Assembly (NCBI GenBank): GCA_963925805.1
Contig: CAWUSE010000016.1
Span: 6,824-70,823, forward strand
DNA: 64,000 nucleotides
Direction of reading: 5' to 3'
Source of the DNA: UBA10347 sp905182135
GTDB taxonomy: Bacteria; Actinomycetota; Acidimicrobiia; Acidimicrobiales; UBA10347
This document shows, piece after piece, positions 16,225 to 24,523 of the stretch; position 1 is the first letter of the stretch, and every line of letters begins with the position of its first letter. The notes beneath the pieces were generated by a model. The model worked only from the letters and a program-made list of their open reading frames with translations, was not told the DNA's origin and ran no database searches. A program made the position numbers and the translations under genes.

Positions 16225-18726
16225 TCATGGCGGAGGATTAGCGTAACAGGTGTCGATGACACCGTCGGCGTTTGTATCTACGCCATAGGGGAACCCTGTA
16301 GGGCAAACCTCAGAGCTGCCGCTAGCTGGTGGTGGCGAATTGCCCACTACTTGGTAACACGTGTCGCCAACGCCATTGCCTGAGGTATCTCGCAGCTCGT
16401 ACCCCTGCTCGCACAACCCGTCCTCGTTCGGTTCCTGTTGAGTAGCAACACATGTATCGGTAGAGCCGTCGGCGTCAATATCGATCGCTTGTGTCTCTGG
16501 GCCGCAGTTCACATTGCCGAAGTCGTTGTTCTGCCTCGCTCCAGCGCGACAGAACAGTTCGATCAGATCACCGTCGCCAGCATCGAGCACACCGCAGCGC
16601 ACAAACCCGGCCGAACCGGGGTTGACGATGCATTGGTCGATGGTGCCATCGTTGTTCGTGTCGGTTGGTGAATAGCCCGGGTAGGCAGCACACACATTCT
16701 CTGTGGTTAGGTCACCGTCTTCTCGGATCAGACGCCCTGCACGGGTCCCTGGACACACGGGGAAGGTCTCCGTGTCGAGATCTTCGTGGTAGGCCGTCAT
16801 GAACTGACCCCACGCTTGCGCCGGAAATGAACCACCGGTTACGTTCCGGCCGCCCACACCACGCATCTCGACACGTTCTTGAGGGTTGCCCATCCACACC
16901 GAGGTGGCGAGTTGGGGTGTGAACCCGATGAACCAGGCATCGCTGAAATTCTCGGTCGTACCTGTCTTGCCGCCAGCAGGCTGGTCCGGAATCTGTGCCT
17001 GCGTGCCAGTGCCGCGAATTACGTTCTGTTCGAGCACCTGGGCTGCGAGACAGGCAATGTCTTCGCCAAGCACGCGAGTGCCTTGCGCCTGGTGCTGGTA
17101 GAGCACCTTGCCGGAAGCGTCTTCGATGCGGTCGATGTAATACGGCTCGTGGCGCACGCCACGGTTGGCGATGGTGGCATAGGCGCTTGCTACTTCGAGC
17201 GGACGGACTTCGGTGGTGCCTAGCGGCAGGCTCTTGTTGTTGTCTAGAACCGGATCGAGTTTGAGCCCCAGCCGATTCGCCGTCTCGATGACGTTCGGAA
17301 TACCGACAGCTTGACCGAGTCGCACGAAGCCACAGTTCGACGAGCGGGTTACATGGTTCACCAAAGTGTCGACGCTTCCCTCGGAATTACCGAAGTTGTT
17401 CACCGTGTAGATGGGGTTGGCCGACCCCGTGTTGTCGAATAAACACGGACCAACGCCTGAGATGGTGTCGTCCGGAACAAAGCCGGCTTCGAGTGCAGCG
17501 ATCAGTACGAAAGTCTTGAACGATGAACCCGGCTGACGCTCGCCTTGGGTGGCCAGATTGAACTTGGCTTCTTTGAATCGAGGGCCACCGACCAATGCAC
17601 GCACCGCACCCGTGCCAGGCTCGATCGCGGCGATCGCCATGGTGAAGCGGGTCTCGTTCTCTTCGTCGGTATTGCCAGGAAGAATTGCGAAGTCAACGGG
17701 AACGTGGGTGTCACGAGCGTTTTCGGCCTCAACCTGCGCCACGGAGTCATAGGTCGTGAAGATACGCAGCCCCCCACGGAACAACGCCTTGACGCGACTC
17801 TCTTGGGTTTCGCCTACAAGGGCGATCACCTCGGGAGCCAGGTTCGCTGGCAAATTCCCGTCGATAAAGCGGCGGCGGACTTCTGCGACGTAGTAATCCT
17901 CGGGAAGTTGAGTTTCGAGAAAGTTGCGTTCACTAGGAAGCGGGACCCGGTTGTAAAAACGGGCCTCTTCTTCGTCGATAGCGCCTACCTCGACTAGACG
18001 TTTGAAGACGATCTGGCGCTGACGCTGGGCCGCCGCAGGATTAATAAACGGGTCGTATTCGCCAGGACTGGAGATCAGGGCAGCAAGCAAGGCAGTTTCG
18101 GGCCAATCGAGATCCGTGGCGTCCTTATCAAAGTAGACCTCAGCGGCTGCCTGTACGCCGTACGCTCCAGCTCCGAAGTACACCGAGTTCAGATATGCCT
18201 CAAGGATTTCACCCTTGCTCAGGTCATTTTCCATGCGCCACGACAACACGGCCTCACGGACCTTGATCGGAATCGACCGTTCGGTTCGTTCGGCTTCAGT
18301 AAGCACACGGTTCTTGACCAGTTGCTGTGAAATAGTCGAACCGCCCTGTGAGATGCCACCTGCACCCACATTCTCGACAAGAGCGCGAAACGTCGCCCGT
18401 AAATTGATGCCCGGGTGTGTGAAGAACTCAGCGTCCTCAATGGTCACCACCGACGTGATCAGTTGGTCGGGCATGTCTTGGAGCGTTAATAACTCACGGT
18501 TCGAGCCATCGTCGACGAAGCGAAAAATTTCGTTGTCATCCCTGTCATAGAGCAGGGTGCGGGTATCCAGACCCGTCAGTGAAATCTCAAAGCCCGCTTC
18601 GCCGTGAACGGCCTCGGTCAACGACCCGATTTGCGGGCCCACGACCGCTCCCGCAGACACCACAGTCACCGCCAACAGGGTCACCACGAAGAACATTCGC
18701 AGCAATGTCGAACCGATCCGAAGCAC
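16225..18726 (-). CDS. Class A penicillin-binding protein with C-terminal calcium-loop-like repeats
   Basis: An 833-residue bifunctional wall synthase, starting at GTG 18726. One N-terminal membrane anchor is followed by the GT51 glycosyltransferase (EDAEFFTHPGI, then GGSTISQQLVKN at about 130). The transpeptidase carries SxxK in QPGSSFKTF, SxN in SSNCGF and KTG in GGKTGTTENFSDAW. It polymerises and crosslinks peptidoglycan outside the membrane. The unusual part is residues of about 685-833: four motifs of the form D-x-[ND]-x-[DN]-G-x-x-D-x-C (DTNNDGTIDQC, DIDADGSTDTC, DTSGNGVGDTC, DTNADGVIDTC), like thrombospondin type 3 or dockerin calcium loops, with many cysteines. Confidence 0.93.
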   Translation of the reverse strand: MLRIGSTLLRMFFVVTLLAVTVVSAGAVVGPQIGSLTEAVHGEAGFEISLTGLDTRTLLYDRDDNEIFRFVDDGSNRELLTLQDMPDQLITSVVTIEDAEFFTHPGINLRATFRALVENVGAGGISQGGSTISQQLVKNRVLTEAERTERSIPIKVREAVLSWRMENDLSKGEILEAYLNSVYFGAGAYGVQAAAEVYFDKDATDLDWPETALLAALISSPGEYDPFINPAAAQRQRQIVFKRLVEVGAIDEEEARFYNRVPLPSERNFLETQLPEDYYVAEVRRRFIDGNLPANLAPEVIALVGETQESRVKALFRGGLRIFTTYDSVAQVEAENARDTHVPVDFAILPGNTDEENETRFTMAIAAIEPGTGAVRALVGGPRFKEAKFNLATQGERQPGSSFKTFVLIAALEAGFVPDDTISGVGPCLFDNTGSANPIYTVNNFGNSEGSVDTLVNHVTRSSNCGFVRLGQAVGIPNVIETANRLGLKLDPVLDNNKSLPLGTTEVRPLEVASAYATIANRGVRHEPYYIDRIEDASGKVLYQHQAQGTRVLGEDIACLAAQVLEQNVIRGTGTQAQIPDQPAGGKTGTTENFSDAWFIGFTPQLATSVWMGNPQERVEMRGVGGRNVTGGSFPAQAWGQFMTAYHEDLDTETFPVCPGTRAGRLIREDGDLTTENVCAAYPGYSPTDTNNDGTIDQCIVNPGSAGFVRCGVLDAGDGDLIELFCRAGARQNNDFGNVNCGPETQAIDIDADGSTDTCVATQQEPNEDGLCEQGYELRDTSGNGVGDTCYQVVGNSPPPASGSSEVCPTGFPYGVDTNADGVIDTCYANPPP

Positions 18727-18825
18727 GTGACGAGGTTAGCTGGCCGTGGGCGTCCCGGATCGGCACCCTGCTTCGATTAGGGAGCATCCCCCGGACCAGG
18801 CCCAATCGCACCAGGACAAAAATCC

Positions 18826-18857
18826 AAACGCCCCGCCGGGGGGAAGGCGGGGCGTTT
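18826..18857 (-). terminator. Rho-independent-type terminator
   Basis: A perfect 12-bp stem (AAACGCCCCGCC and its complement) with an 8-nt loop. Read on the minus strand the stem is followed by GGATTTTTG, giving a T tract. It probably ends transcription from the small membrane protein gene at 19035-19370, separating it from the PBP gene. Confidence 0.8.
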
Positions 18858-19034
18858 CATCAGCGAACTCGGTCCGGGGGACAGAGCAGAGCCGCTGTGG
18901 ACTTGCTGCCATGATGGTAACGAATTACACCTATGTCGTCTACGTGACAGGTGCCACCAGACTTACAGGAATAAATGCATCGTCTTTGATCGCTGCGTGC
19001 CAACGTAGGTTGCGCATCGCGCGTCCAAACAGAA

Positions 19035-19370
19035 TCAATACTGCGCGTACAGCAGGAAACTAGCAACTGCGCCGATGGCCAAGAAGAACATCGCTGCCTT
19101 GGCTGCGGCTTTGGCCATCCCGAAGAAGAAGCCGAGCAGTGCTACTGCGGCGATGACAGCCAAGATGACCACAAAAGTAGTGTTCACGCTGCTGGCTAGC
19201 AGCCCTTCGGGGATGCGGTCCACTACCGAGGTCGGAAGCTGATTCAGCACTGCGTCAGGGACCTCCTCGATGACGCCTTCGCGAAGAGCGCTGACGACCT
19301 CGGGGAACCGTTCACGTAGTTCTTGAGGCAGCGCTTCGATCTCATTGGGGTCGAGTTGCAAGATTGGCAC
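19035..19370 (-). CDS. Small tail-anchored membrane protein, unknown function
   Basis: A 111-residue protein. The first 60 residues are acidic and helical with repeated LP(Q/E/D) turns (ALPQELRERFPEVV, NQLPTSVVDRIPEGL). Two hydrophobic segments follow at about 66-84 and 88-108, ending LLYAQY. No family is recognised. It has its own downstream terminator and starts at ATG 19370, about 110 bp from the divergent aldolase gene. Confidence 0.65.
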   Translation of the reverse strand: MPILQLDPNEIEALPQELRERFPEVVSALREGVIEEVPDAVLNQLPTSVVDRIPEGLLASSVNTTFVVILAVIAAVALLGFFFGMAKAAAKAAMFFLAIGAVASFLLYAQY

Positions 19371-19417
19371 AGTAAGACTGTACGACTCGGAGTGGCTCTA
19401 GATCGGGCACCCCGACT

Positions 19418-19467
19418 AGCATTAGCTCAGACATGAACTCTCAGCATTAGCTCAGACATGAACTCTC
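19418..19467. repeat. Tandem duplication, 25 bp x 2, perfect
   Basis: A 25-bp unit beginning AGCATTAGCTCAG is present twice at 19418-19442 and 19443-19467, immediately upstream of the AGGAGG ribosome site (19468-19473) of the aldolase gene. It lengthens the leader of that gene and could alter its expression. Confidence 0.95.
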
Positions 19468-19479
19468 AGGAGGCCTGCC

Positions 19480-20265
19480 ATGGCGAACACATTCGATGAG
19501 ACGATGGAACAGCTGAAGCCCGATGTGGCTCAGAACATGGACTTCGAGACGGAGCGCCAGCACCGCAAACAACGATTGGCTGCTGGCCTTCGAACGTTGG
19601 GTCGACTGAACCTGGCCGAGGGAGTGGCCGGGCACGTGACCGTACGTGACCCCGAGTTCACCGACCGTTTTTGGGTGAACCCGTTCGGGCACAACTTCAA
19701 ACTCATGACCGTCAGCGATCTGATCTGTGTGGATCATCACGGCGACGTCGTCATTGGTGAACGCCCAGTGAATACTGCTGCATTCGCGATTCATAGCGAG
19801 CTGCACAAGGCCCGTCCCGATGTAATTGCAGCGGCGCACAGCCACTCGATGTTCGGCCGAACCTTCTCTTCTCTGGGAATCCCCCTAAAGATGATCACGC
19901 AGGATCACACCATGTTCTACAACGACGTTGCTTACTGCAAGGTCGGTAGCGGCACGCCTGTTGTCGATATCGAGACCTCGTCGCAAATGGCCGCCGCTCT
20001 CGGCGACAAGAAGGTCATGATTCACCAGAATCACGGCCATATCACCACCGGCGGTTCTGTCGATGCTGCCGTTTGGTGGTTCATCGCGCTCGAGCGTTGT
20101 ATGCAATCACAGCTGTTAGCTATGTCGGCCGGCACTCCAATCGAGGTCTCCGATGAGATCGCACGGCAAGGCTGGGAAATACAAGGCCAGGACCTGTCTG
20201 GTTGGTTCCAGTTCCAACCATTGTGGGACGAGCTTGTTGCCCGTGAACCAGAATTTCTGGACTAG
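19480..20265 (+). CDS. Class II aldolase/adducin family protein
   Basis: A 261-residue zinc-dependent class II aldolase-like protein. The metal site is seen in AAAHSHSMFGRTF (two histidines) and in NHGHITTGG further on; TEFTDRFWVNPFG-like residues fit the family N-terminal half. Members include L-fuculose-phosphate aldolase, ribulose-5-phosphate epimerase and decarboxylase-type enzymes; the substrate is not evident. A perfect AGGAGG precedes ATG 19480. Confidence 0.92.
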   Translation: MANTFDETMEQLKPDVAQNMDFETERQHRKQRLAAGLRTLGRLNLAEGVAGHVTVRDPEFTDRFWVNPFGHNFKLMTVSDLICVDHHGDVVIGERPVNTAAFAIHSELHKARPDVIAAAHSHSMFGRTFSSLGIPLKMITQDHTMFYNDVAYCKVGSGTPVVDIETSSQMAAALGDKKVMIHQNHGHITTGGSVDAAVWWFIALERCMQSQLLAMSAGTPIEVSDEIARQGWEIQGQDLSGWFQFQPLWDELVAREPEFLD

Positions 20266-20353
20266 CCCAATAGCGACATCCCGGCTCTATCGGCGAGTGG
20301 GCAGCCGCACTCGTCATTTCACTCAAGCGTTGCTTGGAACTTGCACGCTGCTT

Positions 20354-20378
20354 GGGACACGTACTTAGTACGTGTCCC
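20354..20378. repeat. Perfect 12-bp palindrome with 1-nt centre
   Basis: The arm GGGACACGTACT is followed by one T and its exact complement. It lies 89 bp downstream of the aldolase stop, with no T tract after it, so it may be a hairpin terminator without a tail, a dispersed repetitive palindrome, or a protein-binding site. Its copy number elsewhere is unknown. Confidence 0.75.
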
Positions 20379-20409
20379 TCGTGAGAAGTCGGTAAAACTC
20401 AGAGATTGG

Positions 20410-21396
20410 CTCGGGAACGTTCCGCAGCTGGGTTTCACCCTCGCTACTGGTGTCGATGATCACGATTATCGCCTCGGCCGTGGGAGCAGCAGCCACAGAG
20501 CGTTGGACCACAGAGCGTTGGACCACAGTTCATTGGATCCAGCGGCGTATATCCAGTGAACTCGACCACGACATCGACAGTCTTGCCTGCGGTTAAATCG
20601 ACGGAAGCCTGTCTCAACGCTGGCGAGATCAAAGAAAGCCACGCCTCGTTCGGGCGTCTCCTCAAAGCCTTCGATGAGTACTTGTCCATCGATGACGACA
20701 CGGGCAGGCCCAGCCTAGATCAGGCTCAATAGGTCTTCACCCGCAGCTATCGCTGTCATGGCGCCCCTCAAGCGGACTGCACAAGGTGCAGTTCCAACAG
20801 CAATATCGGTCGCCCACAGTAGACCCACCACCCGGCTTGCACTGAAGCTGGATTGCTCTCGGGTCGAACCGGTCTTCGCTGAACGTTCGTTCGTCGATGA
20901 TTGAGTTGACCGTCGTTCATCGGTACTCCGCCTCGTGACCAATGGGGTGTTTCGGCGTCGTCGCAACACCCTGCGCCGCTGCACCGTTGATGAAGGCCGC
21001 TGCGAGCTTGCCCGACAACCACGAAATTTCACCATCCGTTTCGAAGGCGCGATCATAGAGCGGTGAGCGGCTCCGGTTAAGGGTGAGGGCGAGCAATACT
21101 CGTGCCCGTTTCTGGCGGGCCTCCCGGCCAAGCAGTTTTTCGTCAAACGACACAGTTAGCGCGGTCCAGGTTGGCGCGCTCACACCGACACACACAGAAC
21201 GAACCTCGCCGACCCCAGAGCGTTCTTGGCACCGTTGGGGCCGTCCGTCATCGGTCATCGGTAGCGGCGAGACACCAAGCGATTCAATGCTCGGCATGGT
21301 CCAGATGTCGTATCCGGCGGTGATTGCAGCCCTCTCGCGGAGTGTCAGGTTCCCAACCTGTTCTGGAGTCGGTGAAAGAGTCGAGGAGTCGCACAT
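20410..21396 (-). pseudogene. Decayed GH3 beta-glucosidase
   Basis: The N-terminal part (ATG 21396 to 20917) reads LTLRERAAITAGYDIW, LPMTDDGRP, RVLLALTLNRSRSPL, LSGKLAAAFINGAAAQG and VATTPKHPIGHEAEYR, which is the start of a glycoside hydrolase 3 TIM barrel. A TGA at 20917-20919 then interrupts the frame, and TTVNSIIDERTFSE continues the family pattern directly after it. Most of the barrel, including the nucleophile region, is missing. A PA14-like insert follows around 20715-20590 (ARVVIDGQVLIEGFEETP, then VDLTAGKTVDVVVEFTGYTP in another frame), preceded by TAG at 20715-20717. AIIVIIDTSSEGET near 20440 resembles the C-terminal GH3 domain. Stops, frameshifts and a large deletion make it non-functional. 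Confidence 0.85.
20493..20537. repeat. Tandem repeat, 15 bp x 3
   Basis: CCACAGAGCGTTGGA occurs twice exactly (20493-20507, 20508-20522) and a third time with three changes (20523-20537). It lies inside the GH3 remnant, where intact homologues would not carry it. Confidence 0.93.
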
Positions 21397-21468
21397 TGCT
21401 GAGTCTCGAGGGCAAGGCCGCGCCGCTGACCGATAGTCTCGGCCGATCAGCTTGACCTCACAGTTGCT

Positions 21469-22641
21469 ATGAGCAACCAACGCATGCACGGGGTTGGCCC
21501 CGGACGCGACGTCGGTCGAGCACAGTTCGTTCGGCTCACCGCTGCCAAGGCGGTTCTTAACACGGCACTTCGATGGGCGCCCTTCTTCCTGCCGACGTTG
21601 GCCGGCGCTTTCGGCACGACCGCAGCAAAGCTCACCACGGTGCTTGGCCTGGGCGAAACTGCGGGTCTATCGACGTTGCTGATCGGCCGCCAACTCGACA
21701 GCGGCCGCGAGCGAACAATTATGGTGGCCGCGCTTGGACTGGCCGCTGTGTCGTCGCTCGGAGCCTTGACCGGTAACTTCTGGGTCTTTGCCGCCTCCTA
21801 TGTGGCATTGGTCATTGGTGCCTCCGCTTTTACGGTGAGCGGCCATGCGTTCTTGAGCCGCCGAGTGCCCTTCGAACGCCGGGCTCGCACCATTGGGGTC
21901 TTCGAGACGTCCTGGGCCCTCGCTCTGCTGGTTGGCGCACCGTCCATCGCTCTACTGATCAACGTTTTTGGTTGGCGAGCACCGTTCTTAGTGTTGGCCG
22001 CATTACTCGCCATCATGTCGCTCGTTGTAGGCCTGGGACGAGACGACTCGGTCCCACTGGACGATGCCAACGCTCCGCTCGTGCGCCAGCCTCTCACCAC
22101 CGATGCATGGATCCTGATTGGAGCGTCGGCAGCCATTGCCATGACTGGCTTAACCACTATCGTCATCGCTGGTACTTGGCTCGACGAAGCGCTTGGTGTG
22201 TCAACCGGCGGCATCGGACTCGTGGCCATGGCTTTCGGAGCCGCGGAAATCACGGCCTCATCGAGTTCTGCGGCTTTTGCCGACCGAGCTGGCCCGATTC
22301 ACTCGACTCGTGTTGCCCTTATCTTGGCCATCGTTGGTTTGCTGGTCATGACTCAAGCGGGTTCGTCCCTGCTGATCGGGGCGCTAGGACTACTGCTCTT
22401 TTTCCTAGGCTTCGAGTTTTCTATCGTGACATCGTTCTCGATCGTGAGCGAGGCCATGCCTCAGGCTCGAGGACGGGCACTCGCAGCGAACAGCGCTGTG
22501 GGCACCGCTGCTCGTGGTATCGGCATCGTGATGAGCGGACTTCTTTACCAGGCTTACGGGATCAACGGGCCGATAGCCATCTCCGTTAGCGCCGCAGTCG
22601 TTGGTCTGGCGTTATTGAGCATCGGCCTCCGTCGCGGCTAA
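21469..22641 (+). CDS. MFS transporter
   Basis: A 390-residue major facilitator with about 12 hydrophobic segments. LGLGETAGLSTLLIGRQLDSGRERTIM carries the loop after TM2 in divergent form; a second repeat lies at about 220-385. It ends in a short basic tail (SIGLRRG). Its start region lies back to back with the decayed GH3 gene, so it may once have been part of a sugar-use locus. Substrate unknown. Confidence 0.85.
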   Translation: MSNQRMHGVGPGRDVGRAQFVRLTAAKAVLNTALRWAPFFLPTLAGAFGTTAAKLTTVLGLGETAGLSTLLIGRQLDSGRERTIMVAALGLAAVSSLGALTGNFWVFAASYVALVIGASAFTVSGHAFLSRRVPFERRARTIGVFETSWALALLVGAPSIALLINVFGWRAPFLVLAALLAIMSLVVGLGRDDSVPLDDANAPLVRQPLTTDAWILIGASAAIAMTGLTTIVIAGTWLDEALGVSTGGIGLVAMAFGAAEITASSSSAAFADRAGPIHSTRVALILAIVGLLVMTQAGSSLLIGALGLLLFFLGFEFSIVTSFSIVSEAMPQARGRALAANSAVGTAARGIGIVMSGLLYQAYGINGPIAISVSAAVVGLALLSIGLRRG

Positions 22642-23231
22642 CCGGCTACCCAACATCGCATCCAAGCTCATCGCTGCCTCCAGCACAAAACGCAACTCAA
22701 CAGCCACACAGCCACACAGCCACACAGCCATCTTCGCCACACAGCCTCGGTACGTTTTCGGGGCGTCCGAGGTCGTGCCGGTATCGAAGAATGAGACTGG
22801 GCCCCGTTCGCTCTCGATGACGCGATCGGCCGTGTCCACGAGGCGCGTATCCCTGCTGCACAGCGCAGCTGACCTCCGACCTCGTACGTTTCGACACTTT
22901 CGATCGGCTGCCCGCCAAACCGCAACGTATCAACGATCACTTCTTGATCAAAGCATCTGGTAATCCTCCGCAGATCTATGGATGCACCCGCTGCGTCACC
23001 GTGTGAGGCGATTTTGCTTGCTTCCTTCTGCCATTGGCTCATTACGCACAATTCTCGACGAGTCCTATAGAACAGAACGAGTTCGAACTACAGCGTCGGT
23101 TCGCGTCCCGGTTCGGGCCGACTAGACGAACTCAAGGATCTGGTCCCCAGGATCAAATTCGCCAACCATCATCTACTTTTTTACATCGCCAGGAAGCCAT
23201 GACTTGAAGGGTCAATCCGTGATGGGAGCCT
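22642..23231 (-). pseudogene. Decayed protein-coding region, family not recognised
   Basis: About 590 bp without an intact gene. On the minus strand several protein-like pieces occur in different frames: PFKSWLPGDVKK, a TAG, then MMVGEFDPGDQILEFV near 23200-23125; EVIVDTLRFGGQPIESVETY and VGGQLRCAAG near 22950-22850; and LVDTADRVIESERGPVSFFD near 22840. Their order and even spacing suggest one or two eroded genes with frameshifts. I cannot name the family. An 8-bp tandem repeat lies at 22702-22730. Confidence 0.45.
22702..22730. repeat. Tandem repeat, 8 bp x about 3.6
   Basis: AGCCACAC is repeated three times and followed by a partial fourth copy, with an isolated further copy near 22736. 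An 8-bp unit is expected to shift a reading frame, consistent with its position in a decayed region. Confidence 0.9.
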
Positions 23232-23870
23232 TCACCGTAAAGCAAAGAAGGCGATAACCACATAATGACAGGCAATACCGCCGATTACGAACAGGTGGAA
23301 CAGTTCGTGGAAGCCAAAAACAGTCGGCCAAGGGTCGGGGCGTTTGCGGGCGTAGACCACCGCTCCGATGCTGTGCAGCAGACCCCCGCTGACGAGCAAG
23401 GTAAATCCTGCGATACCAAGCGCCCGCCATACATCGACAACCACGACGACCGCTACCCAGCCCACCACCAGGTAGGGAGCCACGACGACAGCTCGGGGTG
23501 CGCTAGGCCAAGCGAAACGAAGGGCTACTCCCCCAATGGCCCCTGCCCAGACAAACGTAAGGATCAGTCGACCTTGCGGGTCGGGCAACGCAACGGCGGC
23601 AATAGGAGTGTACGTTGCGGCGATCACCACGAAAATCATGGAATGATCGAGCCCCTGCATGATCTTGTGTGCTCGAGGGCCCCACTCTACTCGGTGGAAA
23701 AGTCCCGACACTGCGAAGAGCGCAATCACCCCGGCGCCAAAAATAGCCGCCGGTATGCGGGTTCCTTCGGGCGACCGCGCTATCAGAATCGGGCATAACG
23801 TAATCGCTGCTGCGGCGGCCGCCAGATGGGACCAGCCCTTCAGTAGAGGTCGCGTAGCTACGGCGGTCAT
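23232..23870 (-). CDS. Hemolysin III/PAQR family membrane protein
   Basis: A 212-residue protein from ATG 23870; the longer frame adds an unlikely cysteine-rich leader. It has about seven hydrophobic segments. Family motifs are seen in GLFHRVEWGPRAHKIMQGLDHSMIF (histidine, aspartate-histidine metal ligands) and in the C-terminal GFHELFHLFVIGGIACHY (HxxxH). Members are related to adiponectin receptors and probably act as zinc-dependent hydrolases in the membrane; haemolysis is a historic label. Confidence 0.92.
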   Translation of the reverse strand: MTAVATRPLLKGWSHLAAAAAAITLCPILIARSPEGTRIPAAIFGAGVIALFAVSGLFHRVEWGPRAHKIMQGLDHSMIFVVIAATYTPIAAVALPDPQGRLILTFVWAGAIGGVALRFAWPSAPRAVVVAPYLVVGWVAVVVVVDVWRALGIAGFTLLVSGGLLHSIGAVVYARKRPDPWPTVFGFHELFHLFVIGGIACHYVVIAFFALR

Positions 23871-24159
23871 CGCAGCAAGCGTAGAAGACAATCGGCCCGG
23901 TGTGACAGCGCAACAACAGACTCGTCTTGGAACTGCACGACTGTTCAGGTCGTGTAACGAAGACGGACGAAACAATGCCTAGCTCCATCTGTGTCGAGAA
24001 TCTCCACGTGAAGGCGAATGCGAAGGATCTCAGCGCCTTCTGAGCCATGCTGGAATCCTTGTCAGCCTCCGAGAAGAACTCTCGATGCTTTGATCCAGAA
24101 TTCCTCTCTCGAAACTAGGTGTGACTGCGGACCTTCCCCCGCTAGCCTCATGAACCTCA

Positions 24160-24233
24160 GGGCGTTTAGCTCAGTTGGCTAGAGCATCTCGTTTACACCG
24201 AGAGGGTCGGGGGTTCAAGTCCCTCAACGCCCA
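24160..24233 (+). tRNA. tRNA-Val (anticodon TAC)
   Basis: A complete cloverleaf: acceptor GGGCGTT pairs with AACGCCC, D arm GCTC...GAGC, anticodon stem TCTCG/CGAGA with loop TTTACAC giving TAC, and T arm with TTCAAGT loop. The CCA end is not encoded (CAA follows the discriminator A). Confidence 0.97.
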
Positions 24234-24285
24234 CAATATTTTCCTGATATCTCAAGTGCGTACGTGCAGGTTCCTCGTCACGTCG

Positions 24286-24327
24286 GATAAACGAGCAGGC
24301 TCTGCTGATAAACGAGCCGGCTCTGCT
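24286..24327. repeat. Tandem duplication, 21 bp x 2
   Basis: A 21-bp unit starting GATAAACGAGC is present twice, with one mismatch, between the tRNA-Val gene and the P450 gene. Confidence 0.93.
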
Positions 24328-24523
24328 GCTGGACGCTCTAACCATCGTTAGCCCCAGCAAACAAACAGAATCGCCCACAGAGACAATCCGCCGACGGGAT
24401 ATGGCCCCTTTACCGGTTGCGTCATGTCACTGTTCAGGGTCAGGAGCCGTTGATTGTCACCACCGGCACAGCCGCTAACCTTGCAGATAACGCCGTTACT
24501 ACGCCGATCCGCAGGAGACAACG

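Noticed and set aside
20917..20919. TGA in the GH3 remnant as a possible selenocysteine codon
   Set aside because: It falls at an arginine-type, non-catalytic position, no SECIS-like hairpin was seen, and the gene has further stops, frameshifts and a deletion. It is a nonsense mutation.
22702..22730. Short direct repeats considered as a CRISPR array
   Set aside because: The unit is 8 bp with no spacers. None of the repeats in the window has the 24-37 bp repeat and unique-spacer pattern of CRISPR, and no cas genes are present.
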